DNA of 64,000 nt from Magicicada septendecula (GCA_034769895.1 CM068367.1:1313503046-1313567045), one strand, 5' to 3'. Shown: positions 11,100-22,239, counted from the first letter of the stretch. The notes: generated by a model from the letters alone, not told the origin. A program made the numbers and translations.

Positions 11100-11332
11100 C
11101 TAGTTGTCAAGGACAATGTTTTGTTTAAGCAAACGACTCCCTGTCTAACTTTACTGTCTCTTATTGGGCCATAAATCTTGCACAGAGTTGTGTACTCCTT
11201 GTATTCAGCATCAGCACATTAAGACACAATAATGCACAGCAAATGACTAAGTCACACTACACCAAGACACATGAAAGAAAACAATATGACACTAAAAGAC
11301 TAAAAACTTTAAGTGAAAGGCAGTTAGCAGTT
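11100..11332. repeat. Direct repeat copy 2 (partner 9820-10058)
   Basis: About 233 bp matching copy 1 1.28 kb away in the same orientation, ending at the same words (CTAGTT... and ...TTAGCAGTT). Outside these limits the flanks differ. Confidence 0.85.
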
Positions 11333-13131
11333 TATAAACAAGTTAGTGAATGAACGATATGAATGGATATGCTACAGTTTTGTCACAACTGTAAAGTCTA
11401 GTCATTACCTCTCCTTTCTGTTGTATAAAAGACACAGCTTTCATAAATCTTTTATGAACCATAACTTGGCAACAAGGTATAGGATGTGCATGTATATACA
11501 GAGGAGCTGTTGAGTTTAATGCAGATCATTTTTTGGTATTTGGAAAAATAAAGGTAACAGCTTATAAGAAACCAAATCAAAAGAGTACTGAAGTGAAGGA
11601 TATGAAATATAAAATATATCTCCTATAAGATCCAACTATAAGATACCTCTATTAAAATTGATTAAAACAGTACTCATTATAAAAAGAATATTGAAATAGA
11701 AGAGAAGAATATACAGAAAGCTATAAAAAATGCAGAAGGATAAGCTTTAGGTAACTGCCTGTGAATAACAAGAAAAAAAAACTAAAGCTATGGAATAAGA
11801 GCTGAAAGCAGTGATTAAGGAGAGGAAGAACATTTATCTAAATGGATTTAAAAATGAGACAGCAAAGCCAGACAAGAAGAATACAGGCCAAAAAGAAATA
11901 TACCGAGAAGAGCTGTTTAAAAAGTATATCAAGAGAGTTGTGATAGATTTGTCAGTGATTTGGAACACAATTTATACTACCAACAAAGGAAGGGGTTTAA
12001 GGTAAAGACATTTAAATACAGAAGGGAAGGATAGATTAAATATAAACAGCATTATTGAACTAGAGTGGTTACAATATATGGAACTGTGGACAGATACAAC
12101 CAATAAAAAAGAAGTGGATGTAGAAGAATATGAAGGAAAGTTTTACTGTGGATGAGGTGGTTGTGGCTCTAAAGAAGTGTTAACAAGAAAGATGCAGGGT
12201 CTGATGGATTACGTGTAGAATTGTATGAATGTGGAGGTGTTCTCCTTAAGCAGTGTTTACTTTGTTACTTGAATTCTTGTTGAAAATATCCAAAAAGACC
12301 ATCAGCCCAGAAATTCAGCATTGTTCTGCCTATTTACAAGAAAGTGAGTAAAGATAAGTGTAGTAACTATAGGGACAGAAGTCTTTTCAATGTTGAGTAT
12401 AAGCTCTACGCTAAGATAGTATGCAGAACGGTCCAGACAATTGCTGAAAATTTAATGATTTTCAACAGACATTTTATCTCGGACAATGTTACTGCACTTC
12501 AGCAACTCATAAAATCCCAACTGGCTTTTATTGATCTTGAAAAAGCCTTTGATTATGTAAGTAGGCAAAAGTGGCTAGCTTTAAAGTTAAAAAAAAAAAA
12601 AAGGCTTTCCCTACCAGATAAAAACCTTTATCATATCCATTCAGATACTTCGAAATAAACACAAGGCCCATACACAGATGCTATTAGGACACAACCTTTA
12701 AAATGGCTGGAGGAAATAAGTTTGAACATGTAAATAGAGGTGTAAGATAAGGGTGTCTTTTATCACCCACATTTTTTAATATTTATATTAATCAAATGAG
12801 AATAGAATGCCAGTGTGTGGCTCCATGAGGGATCAGAATTAAGAAGGCTACTTCTTGAATATACTGCTATTTGCTGATGATCTGGTACTGATTACTGATT
12901 GCACCAGGGGGACCTCCAGAAACATATTTCTATTTAAATAAAGTTGTAACATTGTGGAAAAAGAATATCAGAAGAGAAAGGAAAGAGTAATCAGCTCATT
13001 GGGGGAAAGAAGTGGTTTGAATAAAAATAGTTCTACGAAATAAGCCCCTGGAGCAATTTTTTTACTTTCGGTATCTTGATTGTGAAGTCACATATGAATA
13101 TCATAGAGACCATGTCAACAAATAAATAAGT

Positions 13132-13357
13132 TCTTGGAAATCGTTATCCATGACGTGTCCGTTACTTAACTAAATATCACTATTACATTAACGACTCGGA
13201 ACACTAGGTTTTTTATAAGTAAAAGTATAAAGTTTTACCTTATAGCTCTGAAGAAGCCTTTTAAAGGAGAAAACCGGTTCAGGCTATAAGGTAAAACTTT
13301 ATACTTTTACTTATAAAAAACCTAGTGTTCCGAGTCGTTAATGTAATAGTGATATTT
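13132..13357. mobile_element. Fold-back element F2, 226 bp, 12-bp TSD
   Basis: An exact TSD AAATAAATAAGT flanks it (13120-13131 and 13358-13369). Inverted arms of about 75 bp (from about 13173 and to about 13355) are almost perfect. The unpaired tail at the left, read on the minus strand, contains GGACACGTCATGGATAACG, and the same tail occurs in F4, F5 and F6. The loop region carries a hammerhead-like motif (13236-13291). Confidence 0.88.
13236..13291 (+). ncRNA. Hammerhead-ribozyme-like motif in F2
   Basis: Stem I is the base of the arms (CCTTATAGC with GCTATAAGG, one bulged G, extended by the arms). Next come CTGAAGA (13248-13254), a CCTTT/AAAGG stem II with imperfect base, GAAA (13269-13272), a palindromic ACCGGT mini stem III and TTC as cleavage triplet, with cleavage predicted after 13280. 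Zero-loop palindromic stem III is known for hammerheads of Penelope-like elements. Stem II contacts are not ideal. Activity unproven. Confidence 0.38.
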
Positions 13358-13750
13358 AAATAAATAAGTATCAATCTGTATATGGACTTATAGTAAAGAC
13401 ATTTAGGAACAAAGCTAGATTAAACACTCATGTCTGCTTGTACAGCACTTTGGCTCTCCCTGTTGTGTTTACAGAGTGAAACATGAACATCTACAAAGAT
13501 AAAGGAACAAAGACTCTGAACGTTGTAGATGAAATATATCAGAAGAATTAGGGGATATATAAAAACAGGTAGGAATGCAGCCATACTTATTGAGTTGAAT
13601 ACAGAGACACTAGAAGAAAAAGTACAGACATATAAGGCAGATTGGAAAGAACACCTGTCCAGAATGGATGAGAACTACATATCAAGAATGTTTCGTCAAT
13701 ATGAACCTGTGGGACACTATAGTGTGGGGTGCCCAATGAAATGTTGCTGA

Positions 13751-15055
13751 CGCAGAACAGGTCCAAAGACCTTATCTTATAAATGACATATTAATAATAT
13801 AGTAATACTATATTAAAAATAAATATATTAAGATTAATAATAAGATTAGTTAAGAATCCAGCACAAGCTGGAGGTCTTTGGTAGAGGATGCTGAAAAGGC
13901 AGCACCACAAGTCCTAATTAATAGCACTTTGAGAATTTGAAGACATTTATCTCCATCTCTCTCTCCCTCCCCCCTAGCTCCCTCACTCCCCCCCACACAC
14001 AAATTAATTTATTGATAAAAGAGTAATTTCTTCATCTTGTAAATTATTTATTGTTTGTGATTAATTCAATACAATAATATTTCCTTTCTTACTGCACCCT
14101 TAGGGTTTTCACTTTTGTAAATGCAGTTTTAAGTTGTTTCTACTTTGTGAAACCCAAAACAAAAAACAAATAAATCTTTTTGATAATCATATTATCATGA
14201 TATTAATAAATTTAATTAATTACTATAACATTTTCAAATTAATTTTATTGGCTGCCATTTCATAACAACAGAAGGCTAATTTGTGGTTTGTGTATAATAA
14301 GTTTTATCAAAAGAAGTTTGCATATTTCAATGCTGAATTTAATTGAACAAGTGTATTCTTTATGCTTATACTTTTTTAAGGCCCTCTCTATGTTTATTAG
14401 CTCATATATACTTGTATACTGTATTTGTAAATACTAATAATTAACATTCGTATTTGATTTCAGAGACCTAGTTCAAATCAAGGCCTAATGAAGCAAGTAT
14501 TTTATTTTCACTCATATAACAAGTTACTGATGTTTGAGGTTGAGCTCTGTGTTGTGAAGTCTACTTGTTTTCTCTGAAGAGTTTTTGTGTCATTTTGACA
14601 AATTCATCAGAGTCATTCACAGGCTGTTGACTCCTCATTGACATTCTAGGAACTTCTGCCTCCTTCCATCCTAGAATATTAAAGAGTCAACAGCCTGAAG
14701 ATAGCAAGATAATTAAACTGCTGAAATGATACAAAAACCTTTTGGGGAAGCAAGTAAAACCCAATGAAGAACCCAGATCAAAATAACATATCACATCTGC
14801 AAAAATATAAGAATTATATTGTGTGTTTATTTGGGGTTTGTAGTGTTTCACATGTTTATTACATTTTCATTGTTCTTGAAATAAACTATTATATTAATAT
14901 GAAGGTAGTACTATAAATATAAAAATTTGTGTATACTTAATGTGAAGTTATGTGTAAAAGCTGTTTTGTTCAACACACTTTGTTATCATTTCAGGAATCA
15001 GTGTAATTAGTATGATAGAATTTGAAAAATGTGAATGTGAGAATATGATACGTAC
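13751..15055. other. Intronic AT-rich sequence with one small hairpin
   Basis: Lies in the inferred intron between the two DUF1397-like exons. The only structure seen is an inverted repeat AGGCTGTTGACTC (14621-14633) with GAGTCAACAGCCT (14684-14696), and a second inner stem ATTCTAGGA/TCCTAGAAT. A short pyrimidine-rich tract lies near 13950-14000. No other coding signal seen. Confidence 0.5.
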
Positions 15056-15185
15056 TGACACACTAGATCGATGTCTGACAAGTTGTCTGGGTACACTAGC
15101 CTTGGATCTTTGAGGAGAGGATCTGCTAGTTTGACACAGTGTTGGTGGTCTAGCTTCGAACACTGGCTTACACTTGATTTGACAC
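15056..15185 (-). CDS. 27-kDa hemolymph glycoprotein-like (DUF1397) internal exon
   Basis: On the minus strand, acceptor TTGACTTTCAG precedes a 130-bp open exon and donor GTACGTAT follows. The reading includes SQCSKLDHQHCVKLADPLL and YPDNLSDIDLVC. Paired cysteines and a P-L-D-C end are as expected for the N-terminal half of the DUF1397 domain of secreted insect hemolymph glycoproteins. Two phase bases at each end fit the exon at 10324-10466, giving about 90 contiguous residues. The intron would be about 4.6 kb and is filled with transposons. The signal-peptide exon should lie above 15185 on the same strand; I could not identify it. Confidence 0.7.
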
Positions 15186-15305
15186 CTGAAAGTCAAGAAG
15201 GAACAAATTTATTTATAATAAAAATTTAAGTTTGTACATTTTAAGCTCTATAGATAATATGTTGAAGTAAGTAATTAATTAAGATTTGTAAGTAAGTAAT
15301 TTTTA

Positions 15306-15416
15306 CTATTTCTTTTATGAATTTGCTAACTGCTATAATTTTTTTTTTTTTTTTTTTTTTTATTGTTCGACTAAGCTTTTCGTCATTACTGACATCTTCA
15401 GGTCTTAAACAATACG
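15306..15416. mobile_element. Single-arm relative of F1 (F3), 12-bp TSD
   Basis: CTATTTCTTTTATGAATTTG ... AACAATACG matches one arm plus tail end of F1, with an expanded T run (about 24 T) in the middle. An exact TSD AAGTAATTTTTA flanks it at 15294-15305 and 15417-15428. The minus strand carries the same CTGAAGA...GACGAAAAGC core as F1. The inverted second arm is absent. Confidence 0.85.
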
Positions 15417-15428
15417 AAGTAATTTTTA

Positions 15429-16154
15429 ACTAATTAATTTGGATTACCATATACTTCAAATATTAATTAATATTTTTGTTTCAGATTCTATGATTAAATG
15501 AATGTTTTTAAAATTGAGAAGTTCATAATAACAAAGCTGGAGAAAAATGTGTTAAACCAAAACCAAAAATAAAGAGATTCAGTGATGGAATATTTTTAAT
15601 ACCGTGCATGTTTGAAACCTGCAGGATTATTACTTATATATTGTCCCTACACAAAAATTCAAGGAAATATTTATATACAAGCTTATATTATTAACATTAT
15701 TGGGTAACAAACGTGTAACACTCCTTGATTCTTTTTACAGTAGTATAAAGGAATCTTTAAAAATTAACACTTCAGGATATTTTGTCATAACACTGACATA
15801 TTTTTAGAATATAGATCAGTATCTAATCTTCCATTAGTTTCGTGTTGTTTTGCTTTAAATTTTATACTTTTCTCAATATGTTGTTTTAAGTAATGAGTTT
15901 TTTTGAAGAATTTATTATTGTGTAAACATGACAATAACAGTTTCTAACTCTTAAAAACTGGATTCTTTTTATTTTAACTGCCTCCTTTAAATGGTCTCTA
16001 AAGACTGATTTATTAAAGAATCAAAGATAACAACAGGAGAAAGAAAAAAGTAAGTTGTTCGTCTACCTTGGAAGTTACATTCAACCATTTGCTTTACAAG
16101 AAACAAATTGATAATATGGGCTTTAATTGTATGCTATGTGCAATAGATTATGGG
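15429..16154. other. AT-rich sequence, nothing recognised
   Basis: No open frame of note, no repeat with a partner in the window, no motif recognised. Confidence 0.4.
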
Positions 16155-16172
16155 AATAATATGAATCAGTTT

Positions 16173-16538
16173 TCCATGTGGAGTTGCTAGTCTCCATCGG
16201 GTGCCTCCCCAGGTGGCGGATAGGGGTATGCTCACAAGATATGGTGGGTACCGGGGAAATAAAATACCCGGGTGGACCAAAACTAGCAGCTGCTGCCTTG
16301 TAGTTGGATATTGGTTTATCAAAGGCTAAAGGAAGTAAACCTTAATCAAAAATTGGCTGGTCCTCCAGGTTGGGGGTTAATTAAACGGGCCAACTCCCTA
16401 TTCATTTGAAAAAAGAAAATGTTAAAAAACTAAATAAATTGCAGCCGGATGGATTGAAGGTAAATGAGAAGTCAGTCACTTCTGTAAGCTTTGGTTCCGG
16501 AAAATGTGTAAACATTGTATGGCTGGAATAATAATAAT
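16173..16538 (+). mobile_element. SINE-like or short retrotransposed element with 18-bp TSD
   Basis: An 18-bp exact direct repeat AATAATATGAATCAGTTT flanks about 366 bp (16155-16172 and 16539-16556). The element begins with GC-rich sequence (TCGGGTGCCTCCCCAGGTGG) and ends in an ATA repeat. This is the layout of a short non-LTR insertion. No tRNA-like A and B boxes were confirmed, and it has no coding frame. Confidence 0.75.
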
Positions 16539-16954
16539 AATAATATGAATCAGTTTCACTAAGAACATTATAGTGACAAAACCACTATTAACATTAATTG
16601 CAAATGGTTTCCAAGTAACCTTTAAAGTTTTGTCAAAGTTGAATGTAATTTATAACAAATCTATTATAAATACTTGTATTTCAGTTCTAATCATAATCAT
16701 ATTAACTTTTTGAATAACTTTAAATCTTTATTCTACAGTAAGGAAGGCATTTATAGAAATATATAGACCCATTTGATGAATATGAAATATATGCAGCAGC
16801 TTTTTTACAAGAAGATTGTTTCTTCAACAATATGTTATTCAAAATTAAGATAATGTGTGATATGAATATGTTCAGTGTTTCCACTCAATGTGGATATTTT
16901 TTAGTATGTGTTCAGTGGTTTAATTGTTTTAAAGTTATTACTGAACGCTTGAAG

Positions 16955-17012
16955 AATATTATATTATATATATTATATAATATATTATATATTACATTAT
17001 ATTATAATGTAA
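16955..17012. repeat. TA-rich palindromic tract
   Basis: Repeated ATTATATA/TATAATAT words form an imperfect palindrome; a simple low-complexity feature. Confidence 0.6.
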
Positions 17013-17200
17013 ATATGTAACTGCAAATATGGAACAAATTTTTTTTAACCAGTATGTTAAAGTTGCAAGAAGCACAAATAAGCAGGTACAGGTACTTTTT
17101 TACTACAATGTTTTCTTTACTACTTTCAGTTTTTTTTTTATAGTTTGTTGTGAATATTTTACAGTTTTTGACTGATCTCATTGTTTTTTTCCTAACGCAG

Positions 17201-17247
17201 GGTCGTCAATGAGTACATTAAGTTGCAACACACAATGGAAAGAGAGT
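17201..17247 (+). CDS. Candidate 47-bp internal exon, product unknown
   Basis: A pyrimidine tract ending TTTCCTAACGCAG precedes, and AGT|GTAAGT follows, both strong splice-site matches on the plus strand. Skipping one base, the segment reads VVNEYIKLQHTMERE without stop, a polar helical stretch. A lone 47-bp open segment can arise by chance, and no partner exon was found, so this is only a candidate. Confidence 0.25.
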
Positions 17248-17867
17248 GTAAGTGCTATGAAACAGGTTTCATGGTTATAAAAATAAAGTCACGGTCTAAT
17301 AGATTTTTTGGTGTTGCAGTGCTTTGCAGCTGGACGATACTGAAACAATTAAAAGAATAAAGACTATTTGTTTGTTTAACTTATACGAAACCATCAAGTA
17401 ATTTTGATGTTAATGTATTTGTTTAATGTCTAGCTGTGTCTAAATTAAGAAATATATTCTTGACGTGTCAGAATAATTCAAAAATAAATTTAGTAAATGT
17501 GAAGAGCTACGTATATAGTCAGTACAAGTATACTGAACATAAATGAAGAGTTTTGTGTAAGTAATGAGCGAGACCAGGCTTAGATGTAAAGAACAAGAAT
17601 CTTGGAAATTAGAATGAAAAGCTGAAAAAGTTGTGATTAAAAGGTTCAGAATGACTGTAGTTTAGAGGAGTATGTGAAAAATGTATATGGGGAAAGGGAG
17701 ACTAGGGTTATTTAAACAATTTGTGCTTTTACATCTTAAAAAGCAATTAGTTTCAATAGATGGTTGGTATATTATTTCAAGAATATATGCAGTCAGATTA
17801 TCATACATGATACTAATCATCCGTTAGTTTCTATATTAACATAGAATTATTTCGATTGTTATTGACA

Positions 17868-17935
17868 TAAAAGCCTCTGATGATGCTGATTTTGTTTTCA
17901 ATGAAACGGGTGTAAGGTATTGAAACAAAAAAAAC
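17868..17935 (+). repeat. Penelope-like terminal-repeat fragment with CTGATGA...GAAAC core
   Basis: Contains GCCTCTGATGATGCTG, then AATGAAACGGGTGTAAGG. CCT before the core can pair with AGG after the GTA triplet. This is the same motif order as in the other hammerhead-like copies, but stem II is poor. Boundaries not defined. Confidence 0.3.
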
Positions 17936-17986
17936 ACAACACTCTACTTGCAGAAGAAACCATATTGAACGATATCACAGTATTAT

Positions 17987-18094
17987 CTAAATATAATTAT
18001 TTCATTACGACAGGAACACCTGTGTTCCGAGTTGTAGTGAAATAATTATATTTAGTTAAGTAATGGACACATCATGGACAACGAAATCCAAGAA
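17987..18094. mobile_element. Fold-back element F4, 108 bp, 11-bp TSD
   Basis: An exact TSD CACAGTATTAT lies at 17976-17986 and 18095-18105. Arms CTAAATATAATTATTTCA and its complement ending at about 18055 enclose an inner GGAACAC/GTGTTCC hairpin. The tail GTAATGGACACATCATGG is shared with F2, F5 and F6. Confidence 0.87.
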
Positions 18095-18105
18095 CACAGT
18101 ATTAT

Positions 18106-19139
18106 ATAATTGCTGCAAGAAATTTTGAGTTACTTGTATAGAAAATGGTTAAGTTAATTGTATTAACCTTTTCGGTGCTATGGACGGGTATTCTTGCCAA
18201 ATTTTTATGACTTAATGGTGCTCCTGATGTGTTAAGTCTCACATAATTTTAAATTGTTAAAGTGCTCAGAATGGTTTCGAATGCCGATGGCTAGGGACTA
18301 GCTACGGTTTCATATGGTTTAGGGACTAGCACTGTGCTGTACACCTAAAACTATATATGGTGCAATTGACAAACGATTTTCTTGACCAATAACATAAATT
18401 ACTTTATTTTATTCCGAATTATTTTTGATGTTTATGTACCCTTTTTGTTATGTTTATTGTTTTTTTATAAAGTTTTTTTTGGAACTCCTGGTTTTTGTTC
18501 AATAAATTTATAATTAATATATTTTTTATTTCATTTTTACTCACTGATACGTTTTATACGTTTTTATAAAGTGATTTTTTATTGTGGTGGAGGAGGGTAT
18601 AGGGGCGCCAACTAAAGTTCTGCTCGCAGGCACCCGGACACTACATACTGGGGCACCTCTGTTTAAAATTAGTTTAAATTGTATCTGTACCTTACTCCCA
18701 TATTAATTTTTGATTGATAGATAACTTAAATGAGTAGTATGTGTGCTGGACTGTAAGTGAATATTATTAAAAGAACAACGAACTGACAAACACAGATATG
18801 ATATTGTAAGTTAATAAACTTATTGTGTTGATAATAACACACTGTATTTTTATGTTCACTCATTCCTATCATTTATAATTTAGCCCATTAAAGAATGGTC
18901 CAGATTTTCGTATTCCCCCCAAGTCAACTTACCTCTCAAATTGCTTTCTGGATCCCCACTTGTTTTTAACAACATTTTTTGGAGTATTTTAAGATCCAGT
19001 TTTTATACATTCGCATATTATTTAGAGATATTATCTTTCTCTTAGTAACAGATTTCTCTTCTTGAACAAAACTGCTTTCTTTCAATAACAGTTTCTCTAG
19101 TGTTACTGCACATAAACAAGTTTGATAAGAAATTTTACG
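18106..19139. other. AT-rich sequence, no gene recognised
   Basis: A T-rich region at 18360-18560 and a GC-richer piece (18590-18660, GGGGCGCC, ending GGGGCACCTCTG) that resembles one end of a hAT-type repeat. Nothing here could be paired or translated convincingly. Confidence 0.35.
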
Positions 19140-19640
19140 AACAGAATCGTGGGGTGTCTTGCGTTCCAACTGACACGTGCAGTTCGCATTAGCATGATAA
19201 GCACGATGAACGTTAGAATCTTTCGCTTTCGGTGCTGTGCGGTCATAAGGACGTTAGGGCGCATATCTGGATGCACGCTTTTGGCTTGCACAGGAAATCG
19301 CAGATTTTGTGGTTGCACTGCGGCAAACTCTGACGTCACAGCGAGCGCAAAATCGCGTTCGTGTAGGCGCTTGTTAGAGTCCGCTGCGTTCGGGGAGAAA
19401 GCGAACTATTGTCGGGACTTCTCGGAAGGAGATTAGTGTGCAACCTTTTGGAAATTCGGACTCGGCCAATAGCTGCGGCATACTAAGATCTTTCTTGAGC
19501 GTTGGTGACTTTCATGCTTCTCTGTGCGCCTTCACGTCTGAACAACAGCTCAGTAGGCGCCCCTGGAATTTATTCACGGAACTGTCCAGACGTGCTGGCG
19601 TCGTAGCGGAAAAGTAAAGTGGTCGGGTCTTTCAGCTTTC
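19140..19640. other. CpG-rich patch of unknown role
   Basis: Clearly richer in CG dinucleotides than its surroundings, with a palindromic TGACGTCA (19331-19338, CRE-like). Both strands have short open frames but no recognised domain. It could be a transposon piece, or a promoter/first-exon region of the minus-strand DUF1397-like gene, since the direction fits. Neither is supported by a splice site I trust. Confidence 0.3.
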
Positions 19641-19645
19641 GCAAG

Positions 19646-20085
19646 CAGTGGAATATCTAGAATTTGGGTTTGGGAGGGGGTCCGGGGTCGGGTCGGCTTC
19701 ATACAAAATAAAAACTAATCAACATTACTATCTTTAAAGTGGCTGAAAAACGCGTGATAACATCCTGAAACCAGTCCCATTAAAGTGAATGGTAATAACA
19801 CAATAAAAATACGCGTTATTGGAACATTGTTAAAAAATACTGACTGAACTGATTTTCCTATATTGCGTATTTCAAACGTAGCCTACATTCTAATGCTGTG
19901 TAATAAACCTGGTTATATACTCAAAAAAAGAGCTACTCGTATATTAGCATGCACAGTTGAAAAAAAAAAAAAAATAAAACATCCTAAAAATTAGGAGATT
20001 AACAATATTCGTCAACTTTTTTTATCCTCTGGGGGGGGGGTCCGGTCCCGTTCGCTTCCTCTTAAATACGCCCCTCTTCTAAAGG
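19646..20085. repeat. hAT-like MITE or dispersed repeat, copy 1
   Basis: Starts near GCAGTGGAATATCTAGAATT, followed by G-rich sequence, and ends near TTAAATACGCCCCTC. The right half (about 19890-20085: TAATAAACCTG..., a poly-A run, a G tract) matches 22930-23125. Termini resemble hAT-type CAGTGGCGTA ends, but a TSD was not established. Confidence 0.55.
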
Positions 20086-20129
20086 AGGCCTAGTGATGAG
20101 AAATTAGAAAAATAAAGTTACTGATTAAT

Positions 20130-20256
20130 AATAACCAAAATATACTACTATGACACGGAACACAATAGTATATTTGTCGTAATATCGGATAGGCCTATGT
20201 CGTATTAGTATATTTTGGTTATTGATAACACTCGGACACGTCATGGACAACAAAAT
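20130..20256. mobile_element. Fold-back element F5
   Basis: AATAACCAAAATATACT (20130-20146) and its exact complement (20207-20223) form a 17-bp stem. The tail CTCGGACACGTCATGGACAA is shared with F2, F4 and F6. The TSD is uncertain (an ATTAAT string near both ends). Confidence 0.65.
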
Positions 20257-21199
20257 TAATTAATGAACGTCAAGAACTAACTAATACTTCAGAAGACGGT
20301 AGTAAAACTACAACGCGATTGCGAATGCAAAAAAAATCGTAACTTCACAGTCACAGTAAACAATCTACGTTTGCAGTCTTTATATTCTGCCTCGACAACT
20401 GTTGTTCCATCGCTTTCTGACTGCAATAAATACTTCATATATGGTGAAGAATATTACTGAAATATAAATTTTGAAAACTGTTACTTATGTTCTAAAATGT
20501 CATTTTATTCTTTTAAGGTGATGCTCTAGCCGTATTAACTAGTCTGGGGATACGCCGCTGACTAAAGGAACATGTTTAAAGCATTTGGTAGGCAGGTACA
20601 CAATATTTCAGAACCAAACATGGCTAAATTAAATTACAAGAAGATACAAAATTGAAAAGAAAGGCAGTGCAATAAGGAATGTGTTTGAGGAAGAGATAAA
20701 AAGAAAACTAAAAAAAATATTTGTGTTTGTAAGTAGTATTCCTTGTTAGATAATGGAAGCCAATTTCATCGAGCCAGGTTTATTTTAGTATGATTGGAAT
20801 ATTGTATAATTTTTACTGCCCCGTTCTCCGTGATATATGGGACATTCGTGAAGCGTGAATTCTAAATTTCTCCGTCACAGGTAATAATTCATTTCAAATT
20901 ACTGCTGTATTTAAGAAACACCAGTAAAAGTGGACTTACATGTGTTAGTAAAAACGTTGGTCACGGTAATTACTATTTACGCAGTCATAAAATGTATGGT
21001 AGAAGAGAATAATAATGTAGTTTGCTGTGGACTTGTAGACTTTTTACAAAACGTAAGGATTTTATTTTGCTTGAGCGAATAACATTTTTTTTCTAACCGT
21101 TCAACACGAAGTAGTTCGAAAATTGACGTCATATTCTTTATTTCTGTTCGGGACATTTCATTCGGTCGTTAGGATAGTTAAATACCTCATTACGCGTGT

Positions 21200-21780
21200 A
21201 GCTATAATTTTCTTTGTTAAATTCGTTTTAAGAAGAACAAAAATCATGATTAGTGATCAAATTCTAGAACAGGGGAACCACTTTAATTATCTTGGAAATG
21301 ATATTGGCTATGATAGAAATTATGACATTGGTGTTAATTTAGGTAAGACGATCTGTGGGACAATCAACCGTATTTTTAGAAACAAGGTATCTCGAGATAC
21401 AAAATTAAAATTTTACAAAGTTATGGCAGTCCCTGTACTGTCCTATGGGTGTGAACTATGACAGTAAAATACAGGCCTCGGAAATGGCATTCTTAAGAGG
21501 AGTTAAAAGGTGTTCTAAACTTAACCGTATAAGAAATGATGCCATAAGAGAAGAGTTACAAGTTTTTAACTCGAATGAAATATTAAAAGATTACAAACAA
21601 CAGTGGAAAAACACTTAGAAAGAATGTAAAATTCCATACTGGCCAAACAAGTCTGGAAATACAAGCTTATAGGACACAGGTGTAAGGGTAGGCCCAGGAA
21701 AAGATGGCTCGAGGATTTTGGAAGGCGGAACAGGCAGCACCTTGCCTATGCCGTGTTGTGAAGAAGATGATGGAATTCGT
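21200..21780 (+). mobile_element. LINE 3' fragment
   Basis: Frame 21123-21461 encodes HFNYLGNDIGYDRNYDIG, then CGTINRIF, then KFYKVMAVPVLSYGCEL, the RT thumb/C-terminal pattern of an RTE-like or related non-LTR element. Degenerate frames continue to HRCKGRPRKRWLEDF (about 21670-21720). 5'-truncated, with stops. Confidence 0.78.
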
Positions 21781-22239
21781 TTTCTGACTCTTCCTTTTGA
21801 ACTGTCATTAAAGTTCCTCATCCAAGACAACTTGAAAACCAGCATTATGTTCACCACAGTCTAGCCAGTCACGCTGTTGGGATCGCAGTTTCTTAACTTG
21901 TGGTATTTATAATTTCAACGATGGCTTCAAATATTTCTTGGACAATTTTTATAACAGTTTTCATACCACTGAATCGGAACAGGATACTGGATCCTTGCGT
22001 CTGCTGCTGCATACAATCTATCTTTTAAAATAACGACAAGGGATCCGCAACTTTTCGTTACGTTGTACCGAAGTTATCATAAAATATCATTCATCGTGCC
22101 GATGTAAGCTAACTAAAAACGGATTAAATACCTACTGACACGAGTACCATAGGAATCAAGAAGCAAAGGTAAGAAGAAGGACCCCCCCCCCCCGTGTACA
22201 GAAACGGGGAGTGGAATTCTGGATTTAACCAGGACGTTT

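Larger units (their letters stand above)
11480..13750 (+). mobile_element. Decayed LINE with RT motifs, intronic, split by F2
   Basis: Plus-strand pieces in several frames follow the order of a non-LTR retrotransposon: an endonuclease-end-like DHFLVF (about 11530), the linker with IKERKNIYLNGF (about 11815), DAGSDGL (about 12195), CSNYRDRSLFNV (about 12355), FIDLEKAFDYVSR (about 12525), QGCLLSPTFFNIY (about 12750) and LLFADDLVL (about 12870). The thumb (YLDCEVTYEY) runs into the nested element F2 and resumes after 13370. Stops and shifts are frequent, so it is old. It lies antisense in the intron between the two DUF1397-like exons. Confidence 0.82.

Noticed and set aside
18165-18360. TTAACCTTTTCGGTGCTATG near 18163 looked like a piggyBac-type end
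   Set aside because: No matching inverse end with a second TTAA was found in the following kilobases.
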